Shown here: in pieces, positions 9,695 through 18,690 of the stretch
How the letters are laid out: every line of letters starts with the position of its first letter
Position numbering within the stretch: the stretch's first letter is position 1
Assembly (NCBI GenBank): GCA_015493715.1
Contig: WGCP01000432.1
Coordinates: 1-38,429 of the forward strand
Direction: 5' to 3'
Source: Desulfobulbaceae bacterium
Lineage (GTDB): Bacteria > Desulfobacterota > Desulfobulbia > Desulfobulbales > Desulfobulbaceae
DNA length: 38,429 nt
The notes under the pieces: generated by a model
Told to the model about the DNA's origin: nothing
Seen by the model: only the letters and a program-made list of their open reading frames with translations
Database searches by the model: none
Position numbers and translations under genes: made by a program

Positions 9695-11965
9695 TCAGGC
9701 ATGGGGAAAGCGGAAGGTCATGGTTTTATTTTTGCGTCCGATTCGGACTTCACCGCCCTTTTTCAGGCGGCCGAAAAGAATCTCCTCGGTGAGGACATCG
9801 CCGATCTCCCGCATGATCAGTCGTCGGAGGGGCCGGGCGCCGTAGGCAGGTTCGTAGCCATGGCGAGCAAGGTGTTTCCGGGCGGCAGGGGTCAGGGTGA
9901 TTGTTACCTTTTTCTCCGCAAGTTGTTCCTGCAGCTCCGCTATCATTTTCACCACAACCTTTTCTACAACCTCGGGCTCAAGAGTACCAAAGGTAATGGT
10001 TGCATCAAGCCGGTTCCTGAACTCGGGTGAGAAGAGGTTTTTTAATGCCTTTTGTTCCTTGCCGGAACTGTCGCCGAGAAAACCAATGGTCCGTTCGCTC
10101 ATCTCCCTGGCCCCGGCATTGGTGGTCATGATCAGAATAACGTTTCTGAAATCCGCCCTGCGACCGCTGTTGTCGGTCAAGGTTGAGTGATCCATGACCT
10201 GCAGGAGAATGGAGAAGACATCGGGATGCGCCTTCTCTATTTCATCCAGTAGTAGCACCGTGTATGGATGTTTGCGGATGGCATCGGTCAGCAGGCCGCC
10301 CTGTTCAAAACCGATGTAGCCTGGAGGGGCGCCGATCAGCCGGGCGACGGCATGCTTTTCCATGTATTCGCTCATGTCAAAACGTTCAAAGTTGATCTTC
10401 ATAGCAGCAGCCAGCTGTCTGGCAACTTCGGTTTTGCCGACACCGGTAGGCCCGGCAAAAAGAAAAGAACCGGTGGGCGATGTCGGGTGGCCCAGGCCGG
10501 CCCGCGAACGTTTGACGGCTCTGACCAGACTGTTTATGGCCTCGTCCTGTCCAAAGATATACGATTTCAGGGCCTTGTCCAGCCCATGCAGCTCCGCCAG
10601 ATCATTGCCGTTTTTGGTTGTTACCGGCACCCGGGCCATTTTCGAGACGATATGCTCGATGTCGCGCACACTGACCGTGCGGCCCTCCTTGCCCGCAAGC
10701 CGAAATGAAGCACCGACTTCGTCAAGGACGTCTATGGCCTTGTCCGGCAGAAAACGGTCGTTGAGATAGCGGGCGGACAGCTCGGCCGTGGCGTGAATCG
10801 CATTTGTGGAATATCGGACCTGATGGTGATCTTCATACCTGGATTGCAGGCCGCAGAGAATGGCATAGGTATCATCGATAGACGGTTCCTCTATATCAAT
10901 CTTCTGGAAACGCCGGGACAGTGCCCGATCCTTTTCGAGATGATTTTTATACTCCTCATAGGTCGTCGAGCCAATACAGCGGATGGTTCCGGCCTGCAAT
11001 GAGGGCTTCAACAGGTTGGAGGCATCCATGGAGCCGCCGCTGGTTGCTCCGGCTCCGACAATAGTGTGCATTTCGTCAATGAAGAGAATGGCATTGTCGT
11101 GTTTTTCTATGGCGCCGATTACATCCTTAAGACGCTTTTCAAAGTCACCCCGGTACTTGGTGCCGGCGACCAGGGTGCCCATGTCGAGCATGTAGATTTT
11201 GGTGCCGGAAAGAAGATCGGGTACGAGTTTGTCGGTATCCACCTCCTCTTCCTTGCGGGCGACTCCATCTTCATGGATCCGCAGGGCAAGACCTTCGGCC
11301 ATGGCCGTCTTACCGACCCCAGGTTCACCAACCAGGAGCGGGTTGTTTTTTTTGCGGCGGCAGAGTACCTGCATGATACGTTCAATCTCTCCGTCACGGC
11401 CGATAAGCGGATCGATGTTTCCCTCGGCGGCCCGGGCGGAAAAATCGACGGTAAACTCCTCCAGCGGGTTGTTGCCGGGTTTCTTTTTGGTTTGTTTGGG
11501 GCGGGGCTGTACGTGCCGCAGGGGTTCCCGCTGCAGGCTTTCAGGAATATGGTGGGAAATATACTCCATCACCTCAAGACGGCCCACCCCTTCCGAGCCG
11601 AGAAAGTAGACGGCATGGGATTCGGTTTCCGTAAAGAGAGAGACCAGCACATCGCCGGTATCCACCTGTTTTTTACCGCAGCTCTGTACATGATTGACCG
11701 CACGCTGCAGGACACGGTTAAAGGCAATGGTCTGGGCCGGTTCCGACTGCGTGTCTTTGAGAACAGGTAGGCTACCGGAAAAAAAACGTTCCAGCCTGAC
11801 TTTCAGGTTGTCGTTATTTCCGCCGCATTTATCAATAATGTGACGGGCAAGGTCATCGTGGAGCAGGCCGTACAGCATGTGCTCAACGGTGACGTACTCG
11901 TGTCTATGTGTTTTCGCTTCCTTTATCGCCTTGATAAGGGCCAGCTCAAGTTCTCTGCTCAGCAT
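9695..11965 (-). CDS. clpA: ATP-dependent Clp protease ATP-binding subunit ClpA
   Basis: ORF 9695..12013; likely start MLSRELELALIKAIKEAKTHRHEYVTVEHMLYGLL. Two Walker A motifs (VGEPGVGKTAMAEGLA; AGPTGVGKTEVARQLA), FIDEMHTIVGAG, adjacent to clpS. Confidence 0.96.
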   Translation of the reverse strand: MLSRELELALIKAIKEAKTHRHEYVTVEHMLYGLLHDDLARHIIDKCGGNNDNLKVRLERFFSGSLPVLKDTQSEPAQTIAFNRVLQRAVNHVQSCGKKQVDTGDVLVSLFTETESHAVYFLGSEGVGRLEVMEYISHHIPESLQREPLRHVQPRPKQTKKKPGNNPLEEFTVDFSARAAEGNIDPLIGRDGEIERIMQVLCRRKKNNPLLVGEPGVGKTAMAEGLALRIHEDGVARKEEEVDTDKLVPDLLSGTKIYMLDMGTLVAGTKYRGDFEKRLKDVIGAIEKHDNAILFIDEMHTIVGAGATSGGSMDASNLLKPSLQAGTIRCIGSTTYEEYKNHLEKDRALSRRFQKIDIEEPSIDDTYAILCGLQSRYEDHHQVRYSTNAIHATAELSARYLNDRFLPDKAIDVLDEVGASFRLAGKEGRTVSVRDIEHIVSKMARVPVTTKNGNDLAELHGLDKALKSYIFGQDEAINSLVRAVKRSRAGLGHPTSPTGSFLFAGPTGVGKTEVARQLAAAMKINFERFDMSEYMEKHAVARLIGAPPGYIGFEQGGLLTDAIRKHPYTVLLLDEIEKAHPDVFSILLQVMDHSTLTDNSGRRADFRNVILIMTTNAGAREMSERTIGFLGDSSGKEQKALKNLFSPEFRNRLDATITFGTLEPEVVEKVVVKMIAELQEQLAEKKVTITLTPAARKHLARHGYEPAYGARPLRRLIMREIGDVLTEEILFGRLKKGGEVRIGRKNKTMTFRFPHA

Positions 11966-11988
11966 AATCGTGTAAATGTCGTAGTGGT

Positions 11989-12306
11989 TCAGCTCACCTT
12001 TTCCAGGGAGCATTTCAGGGGAAACTGATTCTTGCGGGCAAGACGATGCACGGCCGCGACCTTTGTTTCTCCGATTTCGCGGGTATACACACCGGCAATT
12101 CCCATCCCCTGGTGGTGCACATTAAGCATTATTCGGGTTGCATCTTCGGTGTTTTTATGAAAGATCATCTCTAAAATCATGATGACAAAATCCATGGTTG
12201 TGTAGTCATCATTGTGCAGGAGCACCTTGTAGAGATGCGGTTCCTGCAGGTCTTCCCGTTCACGTGTCAGGATATCTTCCTGGCGGGTTGTCTTATTTTT
12301 TGCCAT
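11989..12306 (-). CDS. clpS: ClpS adaptor protein
   Basis: Start MAKNKTTRQEDILTRE at 12306; PHLYKVLLHNDDYTTMDFVIMILEMIFHKNTEDATRIMLNVHHQGMGIAGVYTREIGETK is the ClpS core. Confidence 0.96.
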   Translation of the reverse strand: MAKNKTTRQEDILTREREDLQEPHLYKVLLHNDDYTTMDFVIMILEMIFHKNTEDATRIMLNVHHQGMGIAGVYTREIGETKVAAVHRLARKNQFPLKCSLEKVS

Positions 12307-12330
12307 TACTGCCGGAGTTGTTGAAAAAAG

Positions 12331-12440
12331 GTAACTGTTCAGGAGCACCCCATCTCTGCACGGTCAGGTCTGATTCATAGAGGAATCACTATAGTTCACA
12401 GGCCTGCCTGCACAGATATGGAGCACTCCTGAACAGTTAC
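12331..12440. repeat. Long inverted repeat upstream of clpS
   Basis: Arms gtaactgttcaggagcaccccatctctgcacggtcaggtctg and caggcctgcctgcacagatatggagcactcctgaacagttac; outermost 15 bp perfect, roughly 33/42 matching overall. Confidence 0.85.
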
Positions 12441-12464
12441 AGGCTGTGGCCGGGGAAGTTCCCT

Positions 12465-12484
12465 GCACCTACCTGAATAGTTAC
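12465..12484. repeat. Additional copy of the inverted-repeat arm
   Basis: gcacctacctgaatagttac resembles the right arm gcactcctgaacagttac that ends at 12440. Confidence 0.6.
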
Positions 12485-12638
12485 GAAAAAAGAATAACTA
12501 TTATTTTGCCGGAAGCGGGAAAGATGCTCCCATTTCCTGATATCTACTATTGTAATGCTCTCTCCTGATTTTGCAAGGCCGTTACGTCGGGTAGTTGGTC
12601 TATCATTTTAGTGGAGAAGCCGACAGACCTTCCAGTAT

Positions 12639-14012
12639 TTATGCATCATGGTCATGGGAGATAAGCATGGCGAGCAGAAGATGATGGAGGATAGTCAGTG
12701 GATCAAGCGGTGATCCCTTGAGTCGCCGTTCAGCCCGCAGGATTAGCGGCAGCCAGTTCTGAAGCCTGGAGGCGGAGAACCTGGACGCGGTTGTAAACTG
12801 CATATACAAGGCATAGGGATGCCCGCTCAGTTCCTGTTTCCAACGGGACTCTTTTTTAAGGGTGGGCAAACATTGACGTTGGAAATTATTGGCGGGCATG
12901 CCTGGTGTATAGCCATATTGTGGTTGTTGCTGCAGAACTTTGAAAAGCAGCAGCTTGCGAGCGTAATTACGCAGGGTAGCGATGATGGCCAGCGGATGCA
13001 TCTGATCGTCCAGCAGGTGGCCGGCAATGGTAAGCGCCCTCGCAGGTTGCTGATCGCCGATGGCGCCGGTCAGCTCAAAAAGCGCCTCCTGCCGGGTCCT
13101 ACCGACCAGGGCGTTGAGATCATCCAGCTCAATCCGGTTGCGCTCACCCAGGGACAGGCAGAGCTTTTCCGTTTCCATGACCACCGCCACCGGATAAAAA
13201 CCGATTCGGTCAAGCAACTGATCCATGACCCCCGGGGCCATGGTCGTGCCCATTTCCCTGATCGTGGTTGTAATCAGTTCCACAAGCACACCCCTTTGCA
13301 CCTTTTGCGCCTTGCTTCCGGCCCCCTTATCCACGCTGAGATCAACGATTACCTGATTTTTTTTAAGATATTTGTAAAATGTCTTGCGTTTATCGACTTC
13401 CTCGGCCAGTAGAATAAGGGTATTATTTTTGGCGATGCCTGATTCCAGGGCCTTCCGGAGAAGAGCGGCCGGATCTTTTCCGGAAGCTGCGGAAGCGCCG
13501 GGTTCATCTTTCGTCTTCACCGCTAACAGGTTGGTTATCCAGGAAAGATCGCCACCCGGATGGGGGAAATCAAAGCGTTTCTTCCATTCCGCAGGTGTTA
13601 GCTTTGCCGGGTTGTCATCGGGACCTGCCGGATCCAGGCCGCAGGAGGTCATCATGGCCCGCAGGTGTCGGGCAGCTGCCTCCGATTTGCCTTCGCTTCG
13701 GGCTGCAACAGCACGCGTCCACAGGGCCTTGGCCACTTTTTTTGAGTGGAACAGACGGGTGTCGCTGATGCGGTATATCTGGCGGCCCGGCAACAGGCTG
13801 AAACTCTGCAGTCTGGATACCGTCGTTGCCGGCTCCTCATGATCGCCGTCCAGGGCATGGACCGTGCCGCCGGCGGCAAGCAGGGCCTCCTCCAGCCGCG
13901 CAGATGCCTGCCGACACAGAAAGCGGTCACCGACAAAGAGATAAGCACAGCCCGGTTCCCGTGCGGCCATGGAGAGCAGGTCCGAGAGTTTTTCGCGAGT
14001 AAAGGTGGCCAT
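12639..14012 (-). CDS. holA: DNA polymerase III delta subunit-like protein
   Basis: 457 aa; N-terminal YLFVGDRFLCRQASARLEEALL, middle NTLILLAEEVDKRKTFYKYLKK, LCLSLGERNRIELDDLNALVGRTRQEALFELTGAIGDQQPARALTIAGHLLDDQMHPLAIIATLRNYARKLLLFK match delta-subunit architecture. Confidence 0.72.
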   Translation of the reverse strand: MATFTREKLSDLLSMAAREPGCAYLFVGDRFLCRQASARLEEALLAAGGTVHALDGDHEEPATTVSRLQSFSLLPGRQIYRISDTRLFHSKKVAKALWTRAVAARSEGKSEAAARHLRAMMTSCGLDPAGPDDNPAKLTPAEWKKRFDFPHPGGDLSWITNLLAVKTKDEPGASAASGKDPAALLRKALESGIAKNNTLILLAEEVDKRKTFYKYLKKNQVIVDLSVDKGAGSKAQKVQRGVLVELITTTIREMGTTMAPGVMDQLLDRIGFYPVAVVMETEKLCLSLGERNRIELDDLNALVGRTRQEALFELTGAIGDQQPARALTIAGHLLDDQMHPLAIIATLRNYARKLLLFKVLQQQPQYGYTPGMPANNFQRQCLPTLKKESRWKQELSGHPYALYMQFTTASRFSASRLQNWLPLILRAERRLKGSPLDPLTILHHLLLAMLISHDHDA

Positions 14013-14016
14013 GTCG

Positions 14017-16545
14017 TCAGTTCTCTTCCGGACAGAAGGTATTCTGGATCATACAGTCGAAATCCTGTTCCCGTTCATCGGTTTTCTTTTTCTCATCGAT
14101 AATTTTATGCAGAATTGCGGTCAGGGAACCGGGTTGCAAGTAGTCCTGTCCCCGGCCTCCTTTGAAGATAAAAGAGAGCTTGTCGGCAACGCCTTTCCAG
14201 GAGATCGTCGCGGGATTTTTAGCAATAACTTCCAGGATGTTTTTATTATAGGGATCGTTGATAATTGCCATGCCGGTGCCGATGGTGGCCAGGATATCAA
14301 CGTGGCCGCGAAAGAGACGGGTCATGCGGGTGTAGGCCTTGACGCCGCCGCAGGAGCCAAGGCTTAAAAAGCGCTCCTTGCCATCGATATCCGCATCGGT
14401 CAGTTGCTGTTCCCGCAGCAGCTTGACCAGGGGATCGGTAAGTTGCTCAGAGCGCCAGTAGCTGTGGCCACGCTGGGCGATCATTTCGTCACCGCCTTTA
14501 AAGAAGCGTTCCAGGAGGCGTTGCTGGTCCTTTTCGTCGACATAGACATGCAGCCCGTGTCGAATGGTGATACCTGCCACTTTCTTCTCGAGGGCGACGG
14601 CAAAATGCATGGTGTGCATGGCTTGAAACAGTCGGGGTAAACCGGAGGAGGGATTTTTACGGGCATTGCCTATAATTTGTCTGTATTGCCGTCGCTGCTG
14701 CTGACTGATCGGGTCCAGGGTGTACTGATCACAAAGGCTGAGCCGGTAGCCGCTTCGCAGCAGAATATGAGCGTTTGAAAGAAAGGATTTGCGTCCGTCG
14801 TCATCGGGATGGAAGATGGATATGGAGCCAAGGCGTCCGTCTTCTTTCCACTCCTTAAAGGGGGTCTGTTGATATTTTGCCAGGTCGATTGCCCCTTTTC
14901 TGATGATAAGCCGGGTGATAAGTACCCGGTCCCGACTGCTGAGGAGTTCGGGATATTCCTGCATGTAGTATTGGAGGATGACGCTGATAAGGCGGGAGAA
15001 GGTTGACCTGTCCTTGTCGGCATCCCGGCACATCTTATCGATGAGATAGGTGCGGGCATCGGGCTGGAGAATTTTGAGGAGATGGACAAAGGTGGCTGAA
15101 AACAACAGGATGGAATCCTCATTTTTAAAGGCCGAGGCGGCAACCAGATTAAGGATTTTTTTCTGTCGCAGATCATCTTCCGGGAAAAATGTGGTCAGCT
15201 TCCCCTTCTGGGCCAGACTGACGATAAAGCTGGAGACCAGCATGTTGCCTGGATCAATGGCCTGAAGAAAGGCCGATAGGTCTCCGTGGTGGTTTTCAAT
15301 CATCCGTTTTTTCAGGATGGGTACCAGGATGTCACGAAAGGAGGAGTCGTACAGTTCACTGCCCTGGGAGAGCAGGGCATAGATGTTGGCCGAGCTCAGG
15401 TCGCGGGCCGTCTGTACCCGGTCGGCTGCGGTCGCCCGGCGAAGGATACTGATCATGGCCGTCGTGTTCCCTCGGGCCATGGCCGGGTAAAACCGTTTGC
15501 CGTAGGTAAACTGCACCTGTCGGGAGAGCTTTTGAAAACGGGCGTAAAGTTGCTTTTTCGACCATGTTTTTAGCTTCGCCTCCGGGATTTCAAAGCCGAA
15601 CCGATCGGTAATTGCATGCAGGTTGTTGATCTTCCAGATCAGCTCTTCACCGCCGTCGTAAAAGGCCTGCAGCAATGCTTTTTTGTGTTCGTCGTCCTGA
15701 CGGTAATACTGGGCCTCCTGCACCATGGGCGGCAGGGCAAAATAGCGGATAATCCACAGCCAGCCGTCAATGCGGCTCATATCCTTTTGCCGAAAGAGGT
15801 TGTGCGCGTTCCAGGCGTCTTCCTGTCGCAGTTGTTTGAGCAGGGGCAGGCTATCAAACATGGTTTCCGTATTCATGTCATGGATGCGGGCGAAACTATC
15901 GGCCGCCCTGGCCTGATGATCGACCAGCTGGGCCACTTCGATAAGGCCGTCCAGCGCCTTGATGGCGTCCATGTCCTGGATGGTCATCAGGCCCTGGACA
16001 GCCCGTTTGTTGATGCTTTTTAAGCCGTTGAGCAGGGGGATAGTCTGCAGGGCGTTGCGGGGGGAGATGTCCGGTAGGGCAAGGTAGGAGCGAAATGCAC
16101 GCCCCGCTTCGTAGCTGAGCTGCTTTATTTGCGGCAATGCCTGCAGAGCAAGGGAAAGATCAACCCCCGGCAGGTCGCTCCACTGTTCAAAGGCAAGGAC
16201 CTGTTCATAGGACAGCCGGGTTGCAAGCAGGAGTTCCCAGGCCTGGTTGCCGGTGGTAAAGTTGATCCCCGGCAGCAGGCAGAGTTTGCGGAAAATGCGC
16301 TGACTGTTGTATTCCAGACCCCGGATTATGTCCCGGCCGTACTCAAGTTGTTTGCGTGTCAGACAGGGAATAGTCCGGTAGACCCGAAAAGTTTTGCGGG
16401 CACTGGCGTCGGCCAGCTCATGGCTGCCGGCTGCCCCGGCCGTCGGGACGAACAGCGGTAGGAGCAGGAGGGCGAGAAAAAGGACAAAATATTTGCGGCT
16501 TTGTCCTGCTCGGTTTATGGTTGCGTTTTTTTCAAAGCCAATCAT
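14017..16545 (-). CDS. Large exported protein of unknown function with a possible clan-CD (caspase-like) cysteine-peptidase dyad
   Basis: 842 aa ORF ending 4 bp upstream of the delta-like gene; hydrophobic signal segment YFVLFLALLLLPLFVPTAGAAG; helical repeat-rich body; C-terminal RGHSYW ... FLSLGSCGG ... ATIGTGMAIINDPYN. Confidence 0.75.
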   Translation of the reverse strand: MIGFEKNATINRAGQSRKYFVLFLALLLLPLFVPTAGAAGSHELADASARKTFRVYRTIPCLTRKQLEYGRDIIRGLEYNSQRIFRKLCLLPGINFTTGNQAWELLLATRLSYEQVLAFEQWSDLPGVDLSLALQALPQIKQLSYEAGRAFRSYLALPDISPRNALQTIPLLNGLKSINKRAVQGLMTIQDMDAIKALDGLIEVAQLVDHQARAADSFARIHDMNTETMFDSLPLLKQLRQEDAWNAHNLFRQKDMSRIDGWLWIIRYFALPPMVQEAQYYRQDDEHKKALLQAFYDGGEELIWKINNLHAITDRFGFEIPEAKLKTWSKKQLYARFQKLSRQVQFTYGKRFYPAMARGNTTAMISILRRATAADRVQTARDLSSANIYALLSQGSELYDSSFRDILVPILKKRMIENHHGDLSAFLQAIDPGNMLVSSFIVSLAQKGKLTTFFPEDDLRQKKILNLVAASAFKNEDSILLFSATFVHLLKILQPDARTYLIDKMCRDADKDRSTFSRLISVILQYYMQEYPELLSSRDRVLITRLIIRKGAIDLAKYQQTPFKEWKEDGRLGSISIFHPDDDGRKSFLSNAHILLRSGYRLSLCDQYTLDPISQQQRRQYRQIIGNARKNPSSGLPRLFQAMHTMHFAVALEKKVAGITIRHGLHVYVDEKDQQRLLERFFKGGDEMIAQRGHSYWRSEQLTDPLVKLLREQQLTDADIDGKERFLSLGSCGGVKAYTRMTRLFRGHVDILATIGTGMAIINDPYNKNILEVIAKNPATISWKGVADKLSFIFKGGRGQDYLQPGSLTAILHKIIDEKKKTDEREQDFDCMIQNTFCPEEN

Positions 16546-16562
16546 TATCCATCCATCAAAAG

Positions 16563-16732
16563 CATGATGGCGTCGTAAAAACTTCGATCTACTGCGTCGT
16601 GTGTCCCGGGGCGACTCACAACATACTACCTGTATAATTGAGACCCGCCCCGGAACACCACTCCTTGTATATCTGTGTTTTTACTTAGCCATCTTTAAGG
16701 TAATTTGGACTTTTTACGAGTTCATCAAGCAT
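16563..16732. repeat. Hairpin-forming intergenic inverted repeat (a second, different element type)
   Basis: Outer arms gatggcgtcgtaaaaact / actttttacgagttcatc; nested arms gtgtcccggggcg / cgccccggaacac. Confidence 0.72.
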
Positions 16733-16793
16733 AATATTTAAAAAAAATGCATTTACAAAAGTCCATATGCAGTCCGGGACCGTGTGAGGCGAA

Positions 16794-17699
16794 GTGACTG
16801 CGGTCTATCGTTTACGTCGGTGGTATTCATTGTCGGCGATGCTTACGGCCATGTTTCTCTGGGGCAGTTCCTTTGTGGCAATGAAATATGCCATCGGTAA
16901 CCTGGATCCCATGCTGGTGGTCTGTGCCAGGATGGTTATCGCTTCGATATGTTTTTTACCGTTTCTTCGGTCTTTCTCCCGTCTGCGTCTTGGCCGCAGG
17001 CAGGTGCTGTTGCTTGCCGGGATGGGACTTTGCGAGCCGTGCCTCTACTTCCTTTTTGAGGCGGCGGCCCTGAATTTGACCAGCGCCTCCCAAGCGTCTC
17101 TGATCACCACCATGCTGCCGCTGCTTGTGGCCGTGGCTGCGGCCCTGTTCCTTGGGGAAACAATTACCCGGCGGATCATCATCGGCCTCTTTGTTGCCGC
17201 CACTGGCGCGGTATGGCTCAGTCTGGCGGCCTCGGTTTCCGAGCATGCGCCACACCCCGTCCTTGGTAATTTCCTGGAGTTTCTGGCCATGGTCACCGCC
17301 ACAGGATACATTATTTTGCTGAAAAAATTAAGCGCAGACCTGCCGCCGCTTTTTTTGACCGCCGCGCAATCCGTTATCGGGGCGGTATTTTTTCTGTTGA
17401 TTCTGCTGATTACGGATATTCATATCCCGGAAACAATCCCAATGCCCGCTCTTTTTTCAGTTCTCTACCTCGGTACTTTTGTCAGCGTCGGCGCCTATGG
17501 CCTCTATAATTTCAGCGTCAGCCGGGTGCCGGCCAATCAGGCGGCGGCCTTTATTAACCTGATCCCGCTCTGGGCGGTTGTGCTTGGCGTATTGCTTCTC
17601 GGCGAACAATTTACCGGCTGGCAGTTTGTGGCCGGACTGCTTATATTTGTTGGTGTGATGATGACCCAGCACCGGGAACCCGGTCGAGAGAAAAGTTGA
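16794..17699 (+). CDS. EamA/DMT-family transporter
   Basis: 301 aa, GTG start; ten hydrophobic segments, MFLWGSSFVAMKYAIGNLDPMLVVCARMVIA and second-repeat ALFSVLYLGTFVSVGAYGLYNFSVSRVPANQAAAFINLIPLWAVVLGVLLLGE. Confidence 0.92.
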   Translation: MTAVYRLRRWYSLSAMLTAMFLWGSSFVAMKYAIGNLDPMLVVCARMVIASICFLPFLRSFSRLRLGRRQVLLLAGMGLCEPCLYFLFEAAALNLTSASQASLITTMLPLLVAVAAALFLGETITRRIIIGLFVAATGAVWLSLAASVSEHAPHPVLGNFLEFLAMVTATGYIILLKKLSADLPPLFLTAAQSVIGAVFFLLILLITDIHIPETIPMPALFSVLYLGTFVSVGAYGLYNFSVSRVPANQAAAFINLIPLWAVVLGVLLLGEQFTGWQFVAGLLIFVGVMMTQHREPGREKS

Positions 17700-17700
17700 T

Positions 17701-17901
17701 ATGGGACGATTGTTTATATACGCTGGCATCGGTTTGATTATACTCGGGCTGTTATGGCCCTGGTTGCGGCATATTCCCCTGGGCAGGCTGCCGGGGGACC
17801 TGGTGATCAACAAGGAACATTTTCATCTCTACTTTCCGTTGACCAGCTCTGTCCTCGTCAGCCTGCTGCTGTCTCTGCTTTTTTACCTGTTCAGGAAGTA
17901 A
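17701..17901 (+). CDS. DUF2905-family small membrane protein
   Basis: 66 aa: MGRLFIYAGIGLIILGLLWPWLRHIPLGRLPGDLVINKEHFHLYFPLTSSVLVSLLLSLLFYLFRK. Confidence 0.88.
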   Translation: MGRLFIYAGIGLIILGLLWPWLRHIPLGRLPGDLVINKEHFHLYFPLTSSVLVSLLLSLLFYLFRK

Positions 17902-17907
17902 CAGCCC

Positions 17908-18690
17908 ATGCCTGCAGCAGGAGAGACGGCCGGTGGGTGTGCCGGCTATTGCCCACGATGCGGGCGCAACCATTTTCTCGACGGCGTGGCGGCCCGGCCG
18001 GCGGCCCTTGCCCTGATGCAGTTTTTTGATGACAACGATCATGTTCATCTGGCGCGGCCCGAAAATGCACCTGATGACAGGACAAAGACAGCGCCGCTTT
18101 TCGGGCCGGAGCGGGGCAAGATGTTTGGCGTTCTGCTCTGCCGGGATGTTCAGGGAAAAACGAAAATTCTCTATGGATTTTCCGGTATGTTCAACGGCCA
18201 CTGGCGGATGCCGGGCTGGGTGGGGCCGCTTTTTGACGTGGATACTTTTCATGATCTCGTTGTTTCTGTTGAGCGATCAATCAAACAGCTTGGCCGCAGG
18301 ATGAAGCAGGAAAAACAAAATGGAACGGCCTGGGGTCGCCTGCGGACCAGGCGTCGTGATCTCTCCCGGCAACTGATGCAGCGAATTTTTGCCCTCTACC
18401 GGGTGCCGGATTTCCGGGGCGGACGCCATACCCTTTTTCAGGCCTTCGTCGGGGAAAGCGGAATGCCCACGGGGACCGGCGATTGTTGTGCGCCCAAGCT
18501 GCTTGCCCATGCCGCCCGCCATCGTCTTGTGCCCGTCAGCCTGGCCGAGTTCTATTACGGCCGCGAAAATGCATCGGCAACACGGGTGCATAAACATTTT
18601 TATCCGGCCTGCGAAGAGAAATGCGCCCCTATTCTCGGTACCATGCTTTGTGGCATTGGGGAAATGGATGCACAGGACACCACAATATGA
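17908..18690 (+). CDS. Conserved protein resembling the N-terminal region found fused to some RluA-family pseudouridine synthases; possibly deaminase-like
   Basis: 260 aa; GKMFGVLLCRDVQGKTKILYGFSGMFNGHWRMPGWVGPLFD, TGTGDCCAPKLLAHAARHRLVPVSLAEFYYG, HFYPACEEKCAPILGTMLCG. ATGA overlap with the downstream RluA-type gene. Confidence 0.75.
   Translation: MPAAGETAGGCAGYCPRCGRNHFLDGVAARPAALALMQFFDDNDHVHLARPENAPDDRTKTAPLFGPERGKMFGVLLCRDVQGKTKILYGFSGMFNGHWRMPGWVGPLFDVDTFHDLVVSVERSIKQLGRRMKQEKQNGTAWGRLRTRRRDLSRQLMQRIFALYRVPDFRGGRHTLFQAFVGESGMPTGTGDCCAPKLLAHAARHRLVPVSLAEFYYGRENASATRVHKHFYPACEEKCAPILGTMLCGIGEMDAQDTTI

Noticed and set aside
10268-11770. Long plus-strand ORFs (146, 135, 234, 136 aa) inside clpA
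   Set aside because: They are antisense shadows of the clearly coding clpA frame and show no recognisable families.
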